DNA from: Gammaproteobacteria bacterium UBA2679
Lineage (GTDB): Bacteria > Pseudomonadota > Gammaproteobacteria > Pseudomonadales > Oleiphilaceae
DNA length: 64,000 nt
Reading direction: 5' to 3'
Assembly (NCBI GenBank): GCA_002354735.1
Contig: DEMD01000003.1
Span: 577,128-641,127, forward strand
Positions 36,415 through 46,700 of the stretch are shown here, piece by piece. The notes under the pieces were generated by a model. The model was not told the DNA's origin and did not search any database. It saw only the letters and a list, made by a program, of their open reading frames with translations. The number at the start of each line of letters is the position of its first letter. The first letter of the stretch is position 1. A program made the position numbers and the translations under genes.

Positions 36415-37007
36415 CTGTCCTCGCTATAGGTGGTCACGAGCTGGTTTAAAAAGCTCATGCCAGCGGAGCTGAGGAAATAGCGCTCGGCTCCGCTTCGGAA
36501 GGCAAAGTTACGACGCACAAGAAACTCCATGGTTTCGCCCCAGCCTTTGTCGAAGCGCGCCGTGCGCAGAATATCGTTGTACTCGTCATCTGCAGCCATG
36601 GCGGCGAGATCGTCATCTTTTAGCCCTGCATCAGGCCTGCCGAGATACATAAGATCCCGGCCAGTCCTGGCAAAATACCGGCCGATCAATAGGAGCGCCA
36701 CCTGAATCTTCAGAGCGTTCTCATCATGCTCATCAGTTTCGTCCTCCGAAGTCTCCCTGATATAAAAGAAGCCACCGGCTTCACTGAAATGTAATTCGTA
36801 GCCGAGGTGCGCATACAGCTCAGTAAAGTGAGAGAGATGATTGAACACGAGGTTATACAGTGGGTTGTCTTCCCGCTCGGCCGTATGAACGTTCCACAGC
36901 TCGCGCAGCACGACCTTTCCGGCTGTCAGCTCCCGGTAAACCGCCGCACTCTGCTTCGGCAGAATTCCTGTGAAGCTTGATCGCTGCTGTTCTGTTGCTT
37001 CACTCAC
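36411..37007 (-). CDS. mksE: Condensin subunit MksE
   Basis: The 198-residue product is helical and acidic, with RELTAGKVVLRELWNVHTAE and FSEAGGFFYIRE like MksE/MukE winged-helix proteins. It follows mksF in the mksB-mksF-mksE order. It would bind the kleisin MksF and modulate DNA loading of MksB. The GTG at 37007 overlaps the mksF stop by 8 bases (GTGAGTGA), the same layout as mksB/mksF. It is the last gene of the run: its stop meets the stop of a convergent lipoprotein gene. Confidence 0.85.
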   Translation of the reverse strand: MSEATEQQRSSFTGILPKQSAAVYRELTAGKVVLRELWNVHTAEREDNPLYNLVFNHLSHFTELYAHLGYELHFSEAGGFFYIRETSEDETDEHDENALKIQVALLLIGRYFARTGRDLMYLGRPDAGLKDDDLAAMAADDEYNDILRTARFDKGWGETMEFLVRRNFAFRSGAERYFLSSAGMSFLNQLVTTYSEDS

Positions 37008-38433
37008 CTGATAGTGCTCCGTTCAACTGATGGGATGGCTCTTGAGCTGCTTCGAGTTGCCTGCGCCTGTAAACGAATTTTTGACCATTCTCATGGCTCA
37101 GCGTTCTGAATCTATTCACAGTGACCACTCGCCGCCCGTTTATGGAGCCGTTAGAAAGCCGATTCAGCGCACCAAGTAGATCGACAAACGAATAGCCTTC
37201 GATGAAGCCTTCCAGGCGACCATGCAGCTCCCGCACGAGGTCTGAACTCGATCTCAACTCAAGGGTATCAATCCACTGAAACAGCTTTTCGATTCTGCGG
37301 ATATCCGTTAGAGCTGGTGTTGACGAAGCAGACAGCTGCGGGAGCTCAGGTGCCTGCGCAGATCGCTGCAGATCGGATAGACGTAGTTCGATTTCGGAAA
37401 ATAATACCTGAAAATAGCTGACGCTCTCCCCAAACGCATACGGTTTCGGGCGAGAATGACTTTTCAGGCCGCTCATGAAACCACTGTCTTGAATAAAGTC
37501 CTGAGCGCTCAGACGGGTTTTCCTCAGATCCTGAGTCTGTGTCTCCCGATGCAGGGCCTGGAGGCGTTCAAAATGATGCGCCATCGCGTTGTACTGCAGC
37601 ATGCCCTGCCTGGTCTTACGCAAAAAATTGTCAACTTCACGGGCGACCACTTCGATCGGTCGATGCATGGCATTGAGACTGAGCGCAGCCCTGAACAGCT
37701 GATTCGCAGCAGCTTCCCATCCGTTCCTGTCGAGCAGGCTCTTGATCGATTCGAGGGTAGCCAGAAGGTTATTACCATCCTCGAGATGGGTGTCAGGATT
37801 GAGGAAGGCCAATGTCGGCTTGAGGTGACGCTCGTATAGGTGGACGATCTGCTGCAGTAGTGTCTGCCTGAACTGGGCAAACTGTTCAGGTGATCGACTG
37901 GCTTTCGCAGAGACGGCCGCCAGATCGCTACTGATTCGTTGCATGCGGTCGATATTCTGCCGTAGCAATCCAATAAGTTGACTCACCTGTTCGTTTAGAT
38001 CATCGATCAGCTCTACAAAATCAGGGTCGGCTCTGTGAAAGCTGGACACAAGCAAGCGGGCCTGGGAGTCCCATAAGCCGACGAGGCGGGTCCGCAGGCG
38101 CGCATCAGTCAGCTCCTGATATAAGGAAGCGTTGCAGGCACGCAGCAAACCGATCAGTGGCTCCTGGAACACCAGACGCTTCTCACCCTCGACATTGTCG
38201 ATATCGACGACCAGGGTCGACTGAAACAGGTTATCGCTACTGAAGGCTCTGATGAGACGTAGTCGCTCACGAGCCTTCATGCTATCCGTATATTCGACGA
38301 CCGCGTGCGTCAGATCCGACTCCCTGACGAAGCGCTCGCCAGCTCGATCCATGCGCTGGATCAGGCTGAACATGACACCGGGGTGCTCAAACAGTATCCG
38401 CGTCGTTTCGAGTGTACTGAATCGTTTACCCAC
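37000..38433 (-). CDS. mksF: Condensin kleisin subunit MksF
   Basis: The 477-residue product is mainly helical, with short N-terminal and C-terminal winged-helix-like parts and a central coiled coil, as in MukF/MksF kleisins. It would bridge the MksB heads and recruit MksE. The GTG at 38433 is chosen: GGAG lies 7 bases upstream and it overlaps the mksB stop by 8 bases (GTGGGTAA). A longer frame upstream would run backward into mksB with basic, unlikely sequence. No nuclease gene (mksG/jetD) follows, so a defence-type complex is not indicated. Confidence 0.85.
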   Translation of the reverse strand: MGKRFSTLETTRILFEHPGVMFSLIQRMDRAGERFVRESDLTHAVVEYTDSMKARERLRLIRAFSSDNLFQSTLVVDIDNVEGEKRLVFQEPLIGLLRACNASLYQELTDARLRTRLVGLWDSQARLLVSSFHRADPDFVELIDDLNEQVSQLIGLLRQNIDRMQRISSDLAAVSAKASRSPEQFAQFRQTLLQQIVHLYERHLKPTLAFLNPDTHLEDGNNLLATLESIKSLLDRNGWEAAANQLFRAALSLNAMHRPIEVVAREVDNFLRKTRQGMLQYNAMAHHFERLQALHRETQTQDLRKTRLSAQDFIQDSGFMSGLKSHSRPKPYAFGESVSYFQVLFSEIELRLSDLQRSAQAPELPQLSASSTPALTDIRRIEKLFQWIDTLELRSSSDLVRELHGRLEGFIEGYSFVDLLGALNRLSNGSINGRRVVTVNRFRTLSHENGQKFVYRRRQLEAAQEPSHQLNGALSGE

Positions 38434-41400
38434 CGTCGTGCTCCAGCAACTCGCTCTGCTCTTGCGAGAACCAGCCGCCAAATTCGCTTTCACTGGCAAA
38501 GCCCTCCGCCCCACCCCAGAACACGAGTGTCCGTTTCTTGTCGTAGGGCCGTGCGGTGCGCATCTGTCCGATCTCGAAGTGACGACCGATCTGGTAAATG
38601 AGCTCTGGACTGGCACTATGGGTCGCCGCCGCGAAGAGATTGAATCCTTGTCGCTTCAGCCGTTCAAGCAAGGCCGGCACCTGGCTGACATCCACGCTGG
38701 CCAGCTCGTCGAGCACCATCGGGAATTCCAGACGGATCCCAGGATATAGCACCCGTCGCAGCAGGCGCTGAACAAGCTCGAGATTGATCAGGGCCGTCGT
38801 CGATGTCGATTGTCCCTTGCGATCCAGTGTGGACTGATTCTCCTTACGGGTTCGATAGGAAATGCCTGTTATGACGCGATCCATTGTGAGGCGATAACCA
38901 TGATGCCGAGCCGGACTGACACCAGTGGCATTCGAATCGAAAAACTCAGCAACAAAGACTTTCAGGCGCTCATAGAAGGCATCAGAGAGCAACTCGGCAG
39001 AAAAGGGATCGATCGCGGCGGACTCTTCCACGAGATTGCGAAACTTTGGGTGACAGTGAATGTCGACGCGGACCTCAGCAAGGTCGTTGATCGTGACGTC
39101 TTCGAGCTCCTTGTTGAGGCTGCGTTCGAAGCGCCTGATATGCTCGTCATTGGCCTTGAGCGCCTGTCTGTAAGACGCAACGGTTTCATTGTGTCCCTGT
39201 ATCTGTTTTCGCAGCAGTTCACGGCGAGCCGGTAATTCGGAGAAAATGGTCTCCAGCGCCTGATAGGCTTCCCTGATCGTCGCTGAAGAGGGGCTTTCGT
39301 GGGTCCGCTGGCCATCACCATGATCGATGATACCCACCATGGCAAACTCACGGATATGTGACAGCACCGTCATCCGTAGTTGCTCGAAGTCTTCCAGTTG
39401 CAGGCGTATCTGGGAAAGCTGTTCCGCCTTGATTGATTCTGTTGGTAGAGGCGCCTCAGTTGTCGCATGTTCAAGGTGGCGTATCCTCGACTGAAGATTC
39501 CTCACCTCCTGCTCCAAGGCGAATAATCCGCTCTGTTGCGAATCAATAGTCGCCACAGCCGCACGATCAGCGGCGACACGAGACTGACAGCTTTGCAGTT
39601 CAGCCTGCTGGGTCTTCAGCGCCTCTTCCTGCTCTGCCTGCAACTCACGATTCTGTTCGATCGCAGTGGCGATATCGGCCAGTCTCAATTCAGCACCGGC
39701 AAGCCGTTGAAGCAGAACCAGATCCTTCTGGGTAGAGGTCAGTTCCTTTTTCAGCTTGTCTATTTTCTGAGGTCGTTCATCTGGACCCGAGCCGGTAACA
39801 TCGAGGTCCGCTAGCTGATCCTGTAGATTGGCCTGCTCTATGGATAGCGACTTGCGCTGTGCCTGAAGATTCTCTGTTTCCTGCGGAGTATCGTTGAAGC
39901 TGATATCGAACCAGTCGAACACGCCGGTGAGGCCATCGGCCGTCTGGCGTTTGAAAAGACTCGCAAAACCATTTATCTGCGCAAGTTGTTCCGGCTCCAG
40001 GGGTCGGCCAGGGCTCGCTTGCAGCAAGCGCGGCTCAACCGCACGAAGTGGCGCCGCTACTGAGGCCTCGAGCTGCCGTCCAAGCTGGAACTCAGCGCCT
40101 GCTATCCGCAGATCAAGCGTTTCCATCTGTTTCTGCACAGTCTGGATCTTCTGCGACAGCCTGAGACGCTGCTGTTCCGCCTGGGCTTCGTTCTGCAGCG
40201 CGTTCAGTTGCTGCTCGAGCGCGTTCCGCTCATCCTTGAGCATATCTTCAACCTGATCTGGCCGCATACCAGAGTAGCGCGACAGCAGGACCTCGCCATC
40301 ACGCTGGTCGCTATCTGCCCGCTTCTGCATTTTCTCGTTCTCGCGGAGTGCCCCACTAGACTCCTGAACAGCACGCTCCAGTTCCGCGACTTTCTGACGG
40401 AGCGATTTCAACTCGGATTCCCGCGCACCCAGCGTGTCTGCCAGGGCCGCACGCTGAGCCTTCGTCGAGACCAGCACAGCACTCAGGCCATCTCGAAATG
40501 CCGCAAATTCATGTTGAGTCTGAGCCAGCTCTCGATATCGATGATAGGCCGTGTATAAACGATCATAGCGGGACTGCTCCCTTTCGACCGTAGTCAGCCC
40601 CTCATCCTGCGCTTTCAGATCTTCGTGCCGCCGCAGGAACTGGTCGATATCAAAATCCAGTGCATCGGCGGAAAACTTCTTGTCCGCTTCGACGATACTT
40701 GCCACGGCAGCAGCCATGGCCTTGTCGTTGGCACTCATTTCGAACAGCAGCAGAATGAGGGTGCGTAGTGATTCCACCCGGCGATCATCGATATCGCTCA
40801 ATGGCAGCACGCAGTACCGCATCGCCTCCTGCGACATCATTTCGCTGGCATACAGCATGCTGCGAAGTCTCGCGGTGTCGCTGGTAAACACACTGTCGCG
40901 CGAGTATTTTTTCGCAGCCTCCGTGAGTGTACGCAGAGAAAGATTCGGCACTGCACGCCCTATGCCGTCATCGTCACCAGTCGTGTCCCAGAACAGTGGC
41001 CTTAGCTCACTGTAAGGCGCCGGAACAAATATTCGTCCGTAGCCGAGCTCACGTGTCTGCGACTGGCTGCGATGCAGAATCTGACAATGTGTGCCCACGG
41101 GATTGCGGACTTCCATGATAAGGAAGCTGTGCATTCCCGGGAAATAATGTTGAAAGCTTTCTTCCTTGCTGTAGTAGCTGCCAGCGCTGGCATTGCGGAA
41201 AGCGAACTTTAGACGGCTGTTACGGAAGTTATTCTCGGGCAGGAGAAACAGGCGCAGCGAATTGAGCAGACTGGATTTACCCAGGTTGCCGCTGCCCAGC
41301 AGCAATGCATGCTGATCGACGGGAATTTCTATATAACAGAACCCCGCGGAGTCGACCAACACGAGTCGTCTAATCTCGAAGCTAAAAGGCTGCGAGCGCG

Positions 41401-41434
41401 CCGGGTGTGGGCTGTCGGGGTGCTGATCTGACAT
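38426..41434 (-). CDS. mksB: Condensin ATPase MksB (alternative SMC protein)
   Basis: The 1002-residue product has an N-terminal ATP-binding region with Walker A in LLLGSGNLGKSSLLNSL (about residues 44-60). A very long coiled-coil region (Gln/Glu/Leu-rich, about 300-830) follows, then a C-terminal head with GQSTSTTALINLEL and Walker B MVLDELASVD (about 905). This is the MukB/MksB/SMC fold, with head domains at both ends. It organises chromosomal DNA. The start at 41434 (MSDQHPDSPH) is chosen because the upstream 46 codons carry no head-domain sequence, although its Shine-Dalgarno is weak. It follows recD after a gap of 159 bases. Confidence 0.88.
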   Translation of the reverse strand: MSDQHPDSPHPARSQPFSFEIRRLVLVDSAGFCYIEIPVDQHALLLGSGNLGKSSLLNSLRLFLLPENNFRNSRLKFAFRNASAGSYYSKEESFQHYFPGMHSFLIMEVRNPVGTHCQILHRSQSQTRELGYGRIFVPAPYSELRPLFWDTTGDDDGIGRAVPNLSLRTLTEAAKKYSRDSVFTSDTARLRSMLYASEMMSQEAMRYCVLPLSDIDDRRVESLRTLILLLFEMSANDKAMAAAVASIVEADKKFSADALDFDIDQFLRRHEDLKAQDEGLTTVEREQSRYDRLYTAYHRYRELAQTQHEFAAFRDGLSAVLVSTKAQRAALADTLGARESELKSLRQKVAELERAVQESSGALRENEKMQKRADSDQRDGEVLLSRYSGMRPDQVEDMLKDERNALEQQLNALQNEAQAEQQRLRLSQKIQTVQKQMETLDLRIAGAEFQLGRQLEASVAAPLRAVEPRLLQASPGRPLEPEQLAQINGFASLFKRQTADGLTGVFDWFDISFNDTPQETENLQAQRKSLSIEQANLQDQLADLDVTGSGPDERPQKIDKLKKELTSTQKDLVLLQRLAGAELRLADIATAIEQNRELQAEQEEALKTQQAELQSCQSRVAADRAAVATIDSQQSGLFALEQEVRNLQSRIRHLEHATTEAPLPTESIKAEQLSQIRLQLEDFEQLRMTVLSHIREFAMVGIIDHGDGQRTHESPSSATIREAYQALETIFSELPARRELLRKQIQGHNETVASYRQALKANDEHIRRFERSLNKELEDVTINDLAEVRVDIHCHPKFRNLVEESAAIDPFSAELLSDAFYERLKVFVAEFFDSNATGVSPARHHGYRLTMDRVITGISYRTRKENQSTLDRKGQSTSTTALINLELVQRLLRRVLYPGIRLEFPMVLDELASVDVSQVPALLERLKRQGFNLFAAATHSASPELIYQIGRHFEIGQMRTARPYDKKRTLVFWGGAEGFASESEFGGWFSQEQSELLEHDGG

Positions 41435-41593
41435 ATCTGTCCGTTCTCTAGGGTTGTTCGATTGGTAGCGGATGCGCCAGGAGGCATGATACACCAGCAG
41501 AAAAGCGGCTTCAGTCGGCGTCTGATGCGAGTTACCCTGCAAGGCAGCAGATACACGACTATGCGGCGTCACCGGCCGGATATCCGGAAAGCG
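41435..41593. other. Gap between recD and mksB with a 12-bp palindrome
   Basis: A perfect palindrome, CCGGATATCCGG at 41576-41587, lies just after the recD stop codon. It may be a regulator or RNA structure site, or chance. No gene is seen. Confidence 0.3.
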
Positions 41594-43786
41594 TCATCTG
41601 GAGAGTCCTAGCAGTTCGCCGAGCCCGGAAGAGCGCACGACACGGTGTCTGGCGGCGTCTATGAAAATCTGCTCATCGGGCACCAGCACACTGAACCAGT
41701 TTCTGGCTCTGGTAATGCCCGTGTAGATCAGCTCACGTGTCAGGACAGGACTTGGCCTGTCAGGCAGGACGAGACAGGTGTGGCCGAATTCCGAGCCCTG
41801 CGATTTGTGCACGGTCATCGCAAACACGGTCTCGACTGACTGCAGTCGGCTAGGCGAAACCCATCGAATGCCACCTGAGCCGTCGCTCAGAGGAAAGGCG
41901 ACACGCAAAATTCTGCCTGTCGCGCGCGCTTCACTCGAGCCCGCAATGCCAGCCGGCACGCTCAGCGTGATACCCACGTCGCCGTTCATCAGTTTGAGTC
42001 CGTAGTCGTTTCGGGTAACAAGGACCGGGCGTCCAGCGTACCAATTACCCGAGCGCTGGATAAGGTTTCTGGCACGCAGCGCTTCAGCGATAGTGTCATT
42101 AAGCCCAGACACACCATAGGGTCCGGCACGCAATGCGCAAAGCACCTGGAAACGCGAAAAGGCCTCGAGAACCCGTTTTGCCCACTCATCAAAAACGGAT
42201 AGGGGCGCATCGTCGGCAGGTTTCGAGTTGCGCATGGTTTCCAGGTAGTGGTGGTAACCCACTGGGCCGTTCTCAGACCAGATATCGGCAAGCGAGGCGG
42301 CGACCGGAAAGCTCGCGGGACTGCCGCTCAGAGCATGGTCTGCGATAACGGCCATAGAAGCGGCTACCGAACCCCTTAGCCTGAGCCAGGCGACGTCGGT
42401 ATACCGTCCGAGCTGGAATGGTTGCAAGGCTGCGCTGTCCAGCGTCCCGGCATTGATCAACTCAGCCAGCGCCTTGATGCCGCTGTCATCTCCGAAGCGC
42501 CAGGTTCTTCTCAACATGGCAATACCCTGGTCAATGCTCTTGTCGCCGGCGAACTGTGTATCAGCGACTATAAAATCCTTCGTGATGGCCTGCTTTGCGA
42601 CCTTCAGCAACCATTGCGAGGTCGCCGGTGTGTAGGCGCCTTCATTCGCGCGCTGACAGAGCTCGCCCAGCACCGCGCCAGCATCGACTGACGATAGCTG
42701 GTCCTTGTCGCCAAGCAGTATGAGACGGGCCTGGGGTGGCAGCGCCTGGAAAACAGCAGCCATCATTTCGACATCCACCATCGAAGCTTCATCGATGACC
42801 AATACATCAATTGGCAAAAGATTGTTCGCGTGATGGCGGAATTTTCTGGTGCCAGGACGAGTTCCCAGTAGACGATGCAGCGTTGTAACCACCTTTGGAA
42901 TGCTGGCCTTCAGCTGATCGCTATCGGCCAGACCGGCAAGCGAAAGCGCTTCCACGGAGCCAGAAATCGATTCACTGAGCCTGGCAGCCGCCTTCCCCGT
43001 AGGCGCTGCCAATCTAATGCGCAGCGGTCGTCTATGACTGACTTCAGCATCCTGCATCGCGACCGCCTGAAGCACCACCAACAGGCGCAGTACAGTAGTT
43101 GTCTTTCCGGTGCCAGGACCGCCAGTAATAATGCTGAACTGACTGCGGGCAGCTAACGCACAGGCGATTTTCTGCCAATCCTCGACCCCAGGCTCCAGGG
43201 TGCCGTCGCTTGCGAACATCACGTCAAGGATTTGTGAGAGCTGACTGGCTGCCTCAGAGTCTGGCGAGCTGCAGGCGACCGCAGCTTCAAGTCTCGACTG
43301 GATACCGGTGGCAATGATCTGCTCATAAGTCCACAGGCGCCTCAGGTAAAGGCGGGGGCCCATACGGACGAGGGGCGTCGGGGCAGCCGGGTGCTCAGCG
43401 ACAGAAATGCAGCTCACCGTAGACGGCTCATCGAGCGCCGACTCCCAATCTTCAAGGGTCACTGAGCTCAGTAAGACAGAAGGGCGAATGGTGGCGCCTA
43501 TACCGGTTTTCGGAATGGCGTTTTCCGGCGGTAAAACCAGTATGGCGTCGGGGTCGTGTGAAGCCAGTTGTCCAATATGCAGACAGACATGACCCCGCCC
43601 GACCTGATGAGAGGTCAATGCCGCTGCGAGTAGCAGGAGCGGCGACAGCGCTTCTTCACGTTCGGCGGCCTGCCTGGCGAGGAATCGGGCGAAGGCCACG
43701 TCCAGCGCGCGCAGCCAATCCGCGGCCAGCCAGCTGTCGAGGAGGGCCAGCATGGCCTCTGTGGAACGCAGGGAGTCTTTGGTCAT
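41594..43786 (-). CDS. recD: Exodeoxyribonuclease V subunit alpha, RecD
   Basis: The 730-residue product has the SF1 helicase motifs: motif I in SIITGGPGTGKTTTV (about residues 218-232), Walker B VLVIDEASMVDVEMM, ARLILLGDKDQLSSVDAGAV (motif III) and TVHKSQGSEFGHTCLV (motif VI region). It is the fast 5'-3' helicase of RecBCD. The length is a little above E. coli RecD (608). Its ATG overlaps the recB stop by 4 bases (ATGA). Confidence 0.95.
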   Translation of the reverse strand: MTKDSLRSTEAMLALLDSWLAADWLRALDVAFARFLARQAAEREEALSPLLLLAAALTSHQVGRGHVCLHIGQLASHDPDAILVLPPENAIPKTGIGATIRPSVLLSSVTLEDWESALDEPSTVSCISVAEHPAAPTPLVRMGPRLYLRRLWTYEQIIATGIQSRLEAAVACSSPDSEAASQLSQILDVMFASDGTLEPGVEDWQKIACALAARSQFSIITGGPGTGKTTTVLRLLVVLQAVAMQDAEVSHRRPLRIRLAAPTGKAAARLSESISGSVEALSLAGLADSDQLKASIPKVVTTLHRLLGTRPGTRKFRHHANNLLPIDVLVIDEASMVDVEMMAAVFQALPPQARLILLGDKDQLSSVDAGAVLGELCQRANEGAYTPATSQWLLKVAKQAITKDFIVADTQFAGDKSIDQGIAMLRRTWRFGDDSGIKALAELINAGTLDSAALQPFQLGRYTDVAWLRLRGSVAASMAVIADHALSGSPASFPVAASLADIWSENGPVGYHHYLETMRNSKPADDAPLSVFDEWAKRVLEAFSRFQVLCALRAGPYGVSGLNDTIAEALRARNLIQRSGNWYAGRPVLVTRNDYGLKLMNGDVGITLSVPAGIAGSSEARATGRILRVAFPLSDGSGGIRWVSPSRLQSVETVFAMTVHKSQGSEFGHTCLVLPDRPSPVLTRELIYTGITRARNWFSVLVPDEQIFIDAARHRVVRSSGLGELLGLSR

Positions 43787-46700
43787 TCTGCGTCCGCCTC
43801 ACCGCAGAATAGCGAATCGAGCGCTTCTATCATTGCCAAAGGTGGCTTTTCAGTGAAAATGCCATGATTGGCAGCCTCATGACCGCGCAGAAAGAAATAG
43901 ATAGCGCCGCCGACATCGCGCTCATAGTCATACGCGCGCAAGCGAGCTCGTAACAGGCGATGCAGGGCCAGCAGGTACAGCGAAAACTGAAGATCGTAGC
44001 GCTTTCCCAGAATCGCCTGATGCATGGCCTCCTGTGTGTAGGCAGTATCGTCCGCGCCCAGATGATTCGACTTGTAATCGAGCACATAATAACGTCCCTC
44101 GTGTTCGAACACGAGATCGATAAAACCCTTCAGCATGCCATTCAAGGTCATAGCTGCGAGCGCAGGTCTGTCTGCGCCACCGAAGGTATAGCGATTGAGC
44201 AGCCTATCGAGCGCGTGGGTATCCACGGCCCTCGTTTCGAACCAGAACTCAAGCTCGACCTGATAGCTCCGAACTGAAGAAAGCGTGAATCCCTTCTGTG
44301 CTGAGCCATCCACCGGGACCTGAAGCAGCGCTAGCAACCAATGCTCGAGTGGGTCGATCCAGTGCTTCCAGCCACGCGAAAAACAGCGCCGCCGCAACAT
44401 GTCACGTAGCTCGTCAGTCGCTTTACCAGAGGCCACCACGGAAAAGCCCTGCTCCGCCACCCACTCGAGCAATCCATGCAGAAACACGCCAGCGACGGCT
44501 CCACGCGGAAAGTCGTGTTGTATTGCGTGACCCTGAAATGCTACGGACGAAACGAACTCATCGTCTGTTGCCAGCTCGTCACCTGCAGTTGCCTCCTGGG
44601 ATGAGTCCGGCGTTGGCAGTCTGGACGCAATAGCCGAGTAGCTAGCAATCCACCAGTTTTCCCGCGCTACCCGCCCGGGCGTCAATGCGGGCCCCAGTTG
44701 CTCCAGCCTGGTCTCGGCAATACATACGGCATCAGGCTCCGGCACTGGCTCAACTACGATGGCCCCTTCTGACGCCCCGGCGCCAGCAGCCAGGCGCTGC
44801 AGTGCCTCATTGAGAGTGCCATCGGAAGGGCGTGAACCAGTAAGATAGCCCAGTCCGCTACGGTCCCAGTCCCGGGTGTCGGCAACTCCGACCCACGTTC
44901 GATAACGAGCACGTGTTAACGCGACGTAGAGCTTGCGAATATCTTCGGCAAGGCGCTCGTCGTCCGCCTGCCCGAGCGGCACGTCATCTTTGCCGTGTCC
45001 GGTGTGCAGCCGACCTTCCTCATCGTGCCATTTGATGAGGCTGTCTTTTTTCTGCACAGCCCTGAAGTTGATTGCAAAGGGAAGAAATACCAACGGATAC
45101 TCAAGCCCCTTGGACTTATGCACCGTCACAACCTGTACGACCTCTGCATCACTCTCAAGCCGAACCTGCAACAGTTCATTGCCCCCTGGTCTGCTCTCCA
45201 GCATGTTGACGTAATGCCGGATGAGCCCATGTCGGCCTTCGATATGAGCGCTTGCCTGTTGCAGGACCTCTGCGATGTGCAGCAGATCCGTGAGCTGGCG
45301 TTCTCCATCGGCTCCACCAATCAGGCGTGCTGGAATACCAAACTCAATAAGCAATGCGCGAAGCATGGGCAGGACACCTTGCGACTGCCACACCTCCCCA
45401 AGTTTGGAGAAGCGCTCTATTTCTGCTTCCATCAATAGTTCGTTTTCGCTCAAGGCGGCCAGATACGCGTCTTCAATACCCATCGATGGCGTAGCCAGCG
45501 CTGCTCGAAGCAGGTTTAACTGCAGCGGGTCGGCGCAGGCATTCAGCCAGTAACGGATTTCCCGGGCCTGAGGCGTGTCGAGGACTGATTCACGGTCTGA
45601 AAGATAGACGCTCGGGACGCCTCGTTTGCGTAAGGCCTGTCTGACTGCAGCTGCCTCCGTACCCTTGTTGACGAGCACCGCAATGTCACCCGCTCTGAGC
45701 TGTGAGAATCGATCGCCCGTAGAGAAGCCGGTTTGCCCGGCCTCCGCCTGATTCAATAGTTGTACAATATGGGTCGCACAGGCCTCGCTCAGGTGCTCGA
45801 CATAGTCATTCTTGTTCACACCCTTGCCAGGGTTCTCTTCGGGCATGGTCCAGAAGTTGAGCGCTGCAGTCTGATTGCTAGCGTCGACCCACACCGTCTC
45901 CGGCTCACGTGCGTTGACCCTGACGAAGGGCAGCTGATTATCATCCGGCGTACCAAACATGAAGGCCGCACGTGGCAAGGCTTCATCGGCTTGGGCGAAA
46001 AGCTGATTCACCGCGTTAACCATCGCTGGTGACGAACGATAGTTGGTGTCGAGTGAATAATGGCGACCTGCAGTGGCTCTTCGTGCCTGAAGATAGGTGT
46101 AGATGTCTGCATTTCTGAATGCGTAGATTGCCTGTTTTGGGTCGCCAATCAGAAACAGGCCATTGGGAGGAGAAACATCCGTCTCTGACTCAGTCACCAC
46201 CCTCTTGCCGATTTGATAAATCTGTTTGAAGATGCTGTATTGAACCGGATCGGTATCCTGGAACTCGTCGATCATGGCGACCGGAAACTGGCTACGTATG
46301 ATTGCCGCGAGCGCCTGTCCACCCTGGCCGAGGAGCGCCCTGTTGAGTTGCAGCAGAATATCGTCAAAACCGAGCTCAGCACGACGCTGTTTTTCCAGCT
46401 CCAGACGCTGTCGTACCCACTTGACAGCATGGGCCAGTGAAGAGGGCCGGCAATCAGGTAGCCAGTTCCGGCTATGTCGAATTTCTTTCAGAGCATCCCA
46501 GGCGGGGTGGGCAATTAGCGCATCGCTGCGCTGGTCCGGCTTCTTGACAGCATCTTCAAGACCGTCGGGTGTGAAGCGCTCGTAAGCGCTGTCTGTCAAA
46601 AGCAACTCACACGCCGTCTCATCTTCAAGCCACTCACGGATTTGAAGAAGCCATCTCTTGCACGTATCTGTTCGCAGCTTTCGGCCATCGAACACTTTCT

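Noticed and set aside
36411..41434. Wadjet/JetABCD plasmid-defence system
   Set aside because: Only the B, F and E type subunits are present, and the flanks (recD and a lipoprotein gene) contain no JetD/MksG nuclease. A condensin role fits better.
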